Positions 5,629-7,881 of a DNA stretch of 7,881 nucleotides are shown here, in pieces (positions within the stretch are counted from its first letter, which is position 1; each line of letters starts with the position of its first letter). The notes beneath the pieces were generated by a model. The model saw only the letters and a program-made list of their open reading frames with translations, ran no database searches and was not told where the DNA came from. A program made the translations under genes and the position numbers. Origin of the DNA: Actinomycetes bacterium (GTDB lineage Bacteria > Actinomycetota > Acidimicrobiia > Acidimicrobiales > Palsa-688); the NCBI GenBank assembly GCA_021821705.1, contig JAKACE010000069.1:1-7881 (forward strand), written 5' to 3'.

Positions 5629-7049
5629 CGCCGCCTCTTTCCCCGCTCCCGCAGGTAGTCGGCCAGCTCGTCGTATTCGCCGGCGCCGTTGGCGAAGGTC
5701 ACGAAGTTGCGGGCCATCTCCAGCCACGGCACGGTCGAGGGCCTCATGGCACCCACGGACGACATGAGGTCGGCTGCGCCAATGGGCCTGACCACTCCGG
5801 TCCGCACGGCGTCGGCCATGGCCAGCTGAGCCGCCTCCTCGCAGACGAGCCGCAGGTCGGCACCGGAGAACCCGTCAGTGGCCGCGACCACGGGGGCAAG
5901 GTCTATGTCCTCTACAGGGCGCTCGCGCAGGTGGTAACGCAGCACCGACTCCCTGGCCCTGGCGTCGGGCGGCAACACCAGGATGCTCTTGTCGAAGCGT
6001 CCGGGCCGGCGCAGGGCCGGGTCGACGTCCCAGGGCTGGTTGGTGGCACCTATAAGGAAGAGGCCCTCGTTGGACGATCCCATCCCGTCCATCTCGGCGA
6101 GCAGTTGGGCCACGACGTTACGGCCGGCATGACGCTCGAGGGCGGCACGGCTGTGGCCTATGGCGTCGACCTCGTCGAAGAAGAGCACCGACGGGGCACG
6201 CCGACGCGCCAGTTCGAACACCTCGTGCAGGCGCTTCTCCGAATTGCCCAACCACATGTCGAGCACGTCGTGCAGGCCCACGCTGAAGAAGTTGGCTCCC
6301 AGCTCCCCGGCGACCGCCCGGGCGAGGAACGTCTTGCCGCAGCCAGGAGGGCCCCACAGCAACAAACCCCCCCTCAGGTCCGCTCCGAAGAGCCGGCGCA
6401 GCTCGGGGTTGCGCATGGGGCCGAGGAAAGCCGTCTGCAGGCGTTGCTTCACCGCCTCCAGGCCGGCCACGTCCTCCAGCGTCACGCGTTTTCCCGCCTC
6501 CTCGCCGAGCAGAGCCGCCAGCTCGCCGTCCCAGTCCACCTCGGGCCGGCCGGCAAGGCCGTCGGGCAGCTCATGGCTCCCGGGGGCGCCGGGCCCTGCC
6601 GGGCCTTCGGGGGCGCCACCAGGCACATCCCGGCCCGGGGCCGGCCGGTGACCCATGACCCATCCGTGACCGCCGGGCACCGGCGGGCCGCCGCTCGTGG
6701 GACCGGGCGGCGGTGCCTCTCGCCTGGGCCCGACCGTAGGGCCTTCGGCCCCTTTGCCAGGTGCCCCGGAGGCCCCGGGCATTCCCGCTGCGCCCAGCGC
6801 GTCGTGCAGGCGCCGCCAGGCCGCCGCCTTGGCATGGTCACCGGCGAGCTCGGCCGCCGCGGCGGCGATGCCAAGGGCCTCCACATTGTCCGGGGTACTC
6901 GACAGCACAACCTCGACGTGGGCGAGCGCGTCGCGCGCCCTGCCCGCCCCCAGGACAAGCGTGGCCAGGTGGCAGCGCAACGCCGCATTGGCCGGGTCGG
7001 CCGCCACCGCCGCCTCGAGGGCGGCGATCACGCTCGGGTCGGGTGCCAC
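5625..7049 (-). CDS. AAA+ ATPase with N-terminal TPR-like domain, classical AAA clade
   Basis: This is an ATP-driven remodelling motor of unknown substrate, 474 residues from the GTG. Residues 5-85 form TPR-like helices. A disordered Gly/Pro linker spans about 87-168. One AAA module (about 188-430) has Walker A GPPGCGKT (233-240), a pore loop MWLGNSEK (265-272), Walker B LFFDEVDAIG (289-298), and a second region of homology beginning GATNQPWDVD (334-343). Two likely arginine fingers lie in RRPGRF (R348, R351). GFSGADL (394-400) follows. The C-terminal tail begins MRPSTVPWLEMARN (435-448). There is no HExxH zinc site, so it is not an FtsH protease. The pore loop resembles Vps4/katanin. GTG at 7049 is preferred to TTG at 7055 because a TAGTAT box sits exactly 6 nt upstream and no Shine-Dalgarno is visible. 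It is coupled to the TPR/membrane gene by overlapping stop and start. Cellular role unknown. Confidence 0.88.
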   Translation of the reverse strand: MAPDPSVIAALEAAVAADPANAALRCHLATLVLGAGRARDALAHVEVVLSSTPDNVEALGIAAAAAELAGDHAKAAAWRRLHDALGAAGMPGASGAPGKGAEGPTVGPRREAPPPGPTSGGPPVPGGHGWVMGHRPAPGRDVPGGAPEGPAGPGAPGSHELPDGLAGRPEVDWDGELAALLGEEAGKRVTLEDVAGLEAVKQRLQTAFLGPMRNPELRRLFGADLRGGLLLWGPPGCGKTFLARAVAGELGANFFSVGLHDVLDMWLGNSEKRLHEVFELARRRAPSVLFFDEVDAIGHSRAALERHAGRNVVAQLLAEMDGMGSSNEGLFLIGATNQPWDVDPALRRPGRFDKSILVLPPDARARESVLRYHLRERPVEDIDLAPVVAATDGFSGADLRLVCEEAAQLAMADAVRTGVVRPIGAADLMSSVGAMRPSTVPWLEMARNFVTFANGAGEYDELADYLRERGKRRR

Positions 7050-7055
7050 CGCCAA

Positions 7056-7061
7056 ATACTA
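7056..7061 (-). promoter_or_regulatory. -10-like hexamer for a leaderless AAA+ gene transcript
   Basis: On the minus strand, TAGTAT (7061 down to 7056) fits the TAnnnT form of actinobacterial -10 boxes. It is followed by exactly 6 nt and then the GTG at 7049-7047. With the box at -12 to -7, the first transcribed base would be the G of the start codon. Leaderless genes are common in Actinobacteria and often lack a -35 box, and none is seen here. No Shine-Dalgarno precedes GTG 7049 or the alternative TTG 7055, which agrees with leaderless translation. Confidence 0.5.
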
Positions 7062-7100
7062 CGGTCCCGCCGCGCCCCCGCTCGCTGCGCTTCCGGTACC

Positions 7101-7118
7101 GCCCGGCGGCGGCCGGGC
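7101..7118 (-). terminator. GC-rich hairpin directly after the aldehyde dehydrogenase stop
   Basis: GCCCGGC and GCCGGGC form a perfect 7-bp, all G/C stem with a 4-nt loop, starting immediately after the TGA of the aldehyde dehydrogenase gene. The position suits a transcription terminator or an mRNA 3'-end stabiliser. No U-tract follows, so it is at best a non-canonical intrinsic terminator, a type proposed for high-GC Actinobacteria. The hairpin is in the sequence; termination is an inference. Confidence 0.4.
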
Positions 7119-7881
7119 TCACCAGCTCTTGTCGATGGACACGTATTTGACCTCGAGGTACTCGTCGATACCGACGTCCCCGCCTTCACGACCCAACCCC
7201 GACGCCTTGACCCCACCAAAAGGTGCCGCCGGGTCCGACACGACGCCCCGGTTGAGACCGACCATGCCCACCTCGAGAGCCTCGGCCACCTTCAGCGCCC
7301 GGCCCAGGTCGCGCGTATAGGCGTAGGCCACCAAGCCGTACTCGGTACCGTTGGCCAGCTCAACCGCCTCCCGGTCGTCGTCGAAGGCGAACACCGGTGC
7401 CACCGGCCCGAAGATCTCGGTGCTCGACAGCTCGGCGTCACGGGGCACGTCCACGAGGACCGTCGGCTCGTAGAAGTAGCCCCGCCCGGGCGGCGACGAG
7501 GCTCCGCACAGCGCCTTTGCTCCCCTGGCCAGAGCGTCCTCGACAAGGGACCCGACCTTTTGGCGCTGGTCCGAGCTGATGAGCGGGCCGGCGCCTACGC
7601 CCGCCTCGGTGCCACGCCCGAGCCGCAGCGAACCCATGGCATCTGCCAAGCGCTCGGAGAACTCCGCCACGACCGACGTGTGCACGTAGAAGCGGTTGGC
7701 GGCAGTGCACGCCTCACCCATGTTGCGCATCTTGGCGGCGAGGGCACCGGCGACGGCGTCGTCGAGATCGGCGTCGGCGAACACGATGAAAGGTGCGTTG
7801 CCACCCAGTTCCAGCGACACCCGCAGCACCTTGTCGGCGCAAGCCGCCATCAGGGCGCTGCCCACACCGGTCGAGCCGGTG
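7119..7881 (-). CDS. gabD: Aldehyde dehydrogenase, succinate-semialdehyde dehydrogenase type (N-terminus cut by window edge)
   Basis: Enzymes of this family oxidise aldehydes with NAD(P)+. The succinate-semialdehyde members convert succinate semialdehyde to succinate at the end of the GABA shunt. Only the last 253 residues are in the window, and roughly the first 200 lie beyond the right edge. The visible part starts in the nucleotide-binding region (TGSTGVG). It contains the catalytic glutamate in LELGGNAP (Glu24 of the fragment) and the catalytic cysteine in GEACTAANR (Cys58; codon at 7707-7709). STEIFGPVAP follows, and the C-terminal block has DPAAPFGGVKASGLGREGG and EYLEVKY. That last block closely resembles E. 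coli GabD, so I favour the succinate-semialdehyde class, but substrate cannot be fixed from half a protein. A GC hairpin follows the stop codon. The AAA+ gene starts 69 nt downstream on the same strand, probably from its own promoter. Confidence 0.88.
   Translation of the reverse strand, partial: TGSTGVGSALMAACADKVLRVSLELGGNAPFIVFADADLDDAVAGALAAKMRNMGEACTAANRFYVHTSVVAEFSERLADAMGSLRLGRGTEAGVGAGPLISSDQRQKVGSLVEDALARGAKALCGASSPPGRGYFYEPTVLVDVPRDAELSSTEIFGPVAPVFAFDDDREAVELANGTEYGLVAYAYTRDLGRALKVAEALEVGMVGLNRGVVSDPAAPFGGVKASGLGREGGDVGIDEYLEVKYVSIDKSW

Noticed and set aside
5629..5727. An ATG start at 5727 for the TPR membrane gene
   Set aside because: This would add 33 residues of Arg-rich sequence encoded within the AAA+ C-terminus. 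The TTG at 5628 has a better-placed ribosome site and the usual stop/start overlap.
5931..6360. FtsH or another ATP-dependent protease reading of the AAA+ gene
   Set aside because: The AAA module resembles FtsH, but there is no N-terminal membrane helix and no HExxH metalloprotease domain after it.

Overview
The window is very GC-rich throughout, and its third codon positions are almost all G or C. It carries the hrcA-dnaJ-rsmE gene order, which is typical of Actinobacteria (actinomycetes, mycobacteria and relatives). A fused ATP sulfurylase/APS kinase, instead of the mycobacterial CysD/CysNC arrangement, would fit a deep-branching actinobacterial lineage such as Acidimicrobiia. That placement is an inference. 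The window looks like ordinary chromosome. I see no tRNA or rRNA gene, IS element, CRISPR array or phage gene.

Layout. (1) 1-1321, minus strand: a bifunctional sulfate adenylyltransferase/adenylylsulfate kinase that runs off the left edge. (2) 1322-1525: a divergent intergenic region. It has an AT-rich patch with a possible sat promoter and a 10-bp-phased repeat, a small palindrome, and a clear CIRCE operator touching the start of hrcA. (3) 1526-4475, plus strand: hrcA, dnaJ and rsmE, packed with 2- and 8-nt gaps. This is a heat-shock repressor, a DnaJ2-type co-chaperone and a 16S rRNA methyltransferase, presumably one transcript under HrcA autoregulation. (4) 4441-5628, minus strand: an unrecognised TPR protein with C-terminal membrane segments. 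Its 3' end overlaps the 3' end of rsmE by 35 bp. (5) 5625-7049, minus strand: an AAA+ ATPase with an N-terminal TPR-like domain, a long Gly/Pro linker, one classical AAA module and a C-terminal tail. Its stop codon overlaps the TTG start of the TPR/membrane gene. (6) 7119-7881, minus strand: the C-terminal part of a succinate-semialdehyde-type aldehyde dehydrogenase, followed directly by a strong GC hairpin.

The best candidate for an undescribed system is the coupled pair in (4) and (5). One protein is a soluble TPR-AAA+ motor without a protease domain and with a Vps4/katanin-like pore loop. The other is a TPR protein anchored in the membrane. The gene overlap and the shared TPR scaffolds suggest the two work together, for example as a membrane-recruited remodelling ATPase. 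Their function cannot be read from the sequence. The AAA+ gene also has a -10-like hexamer placed exactly for a leaderless mRNA starting at its GTG codon.
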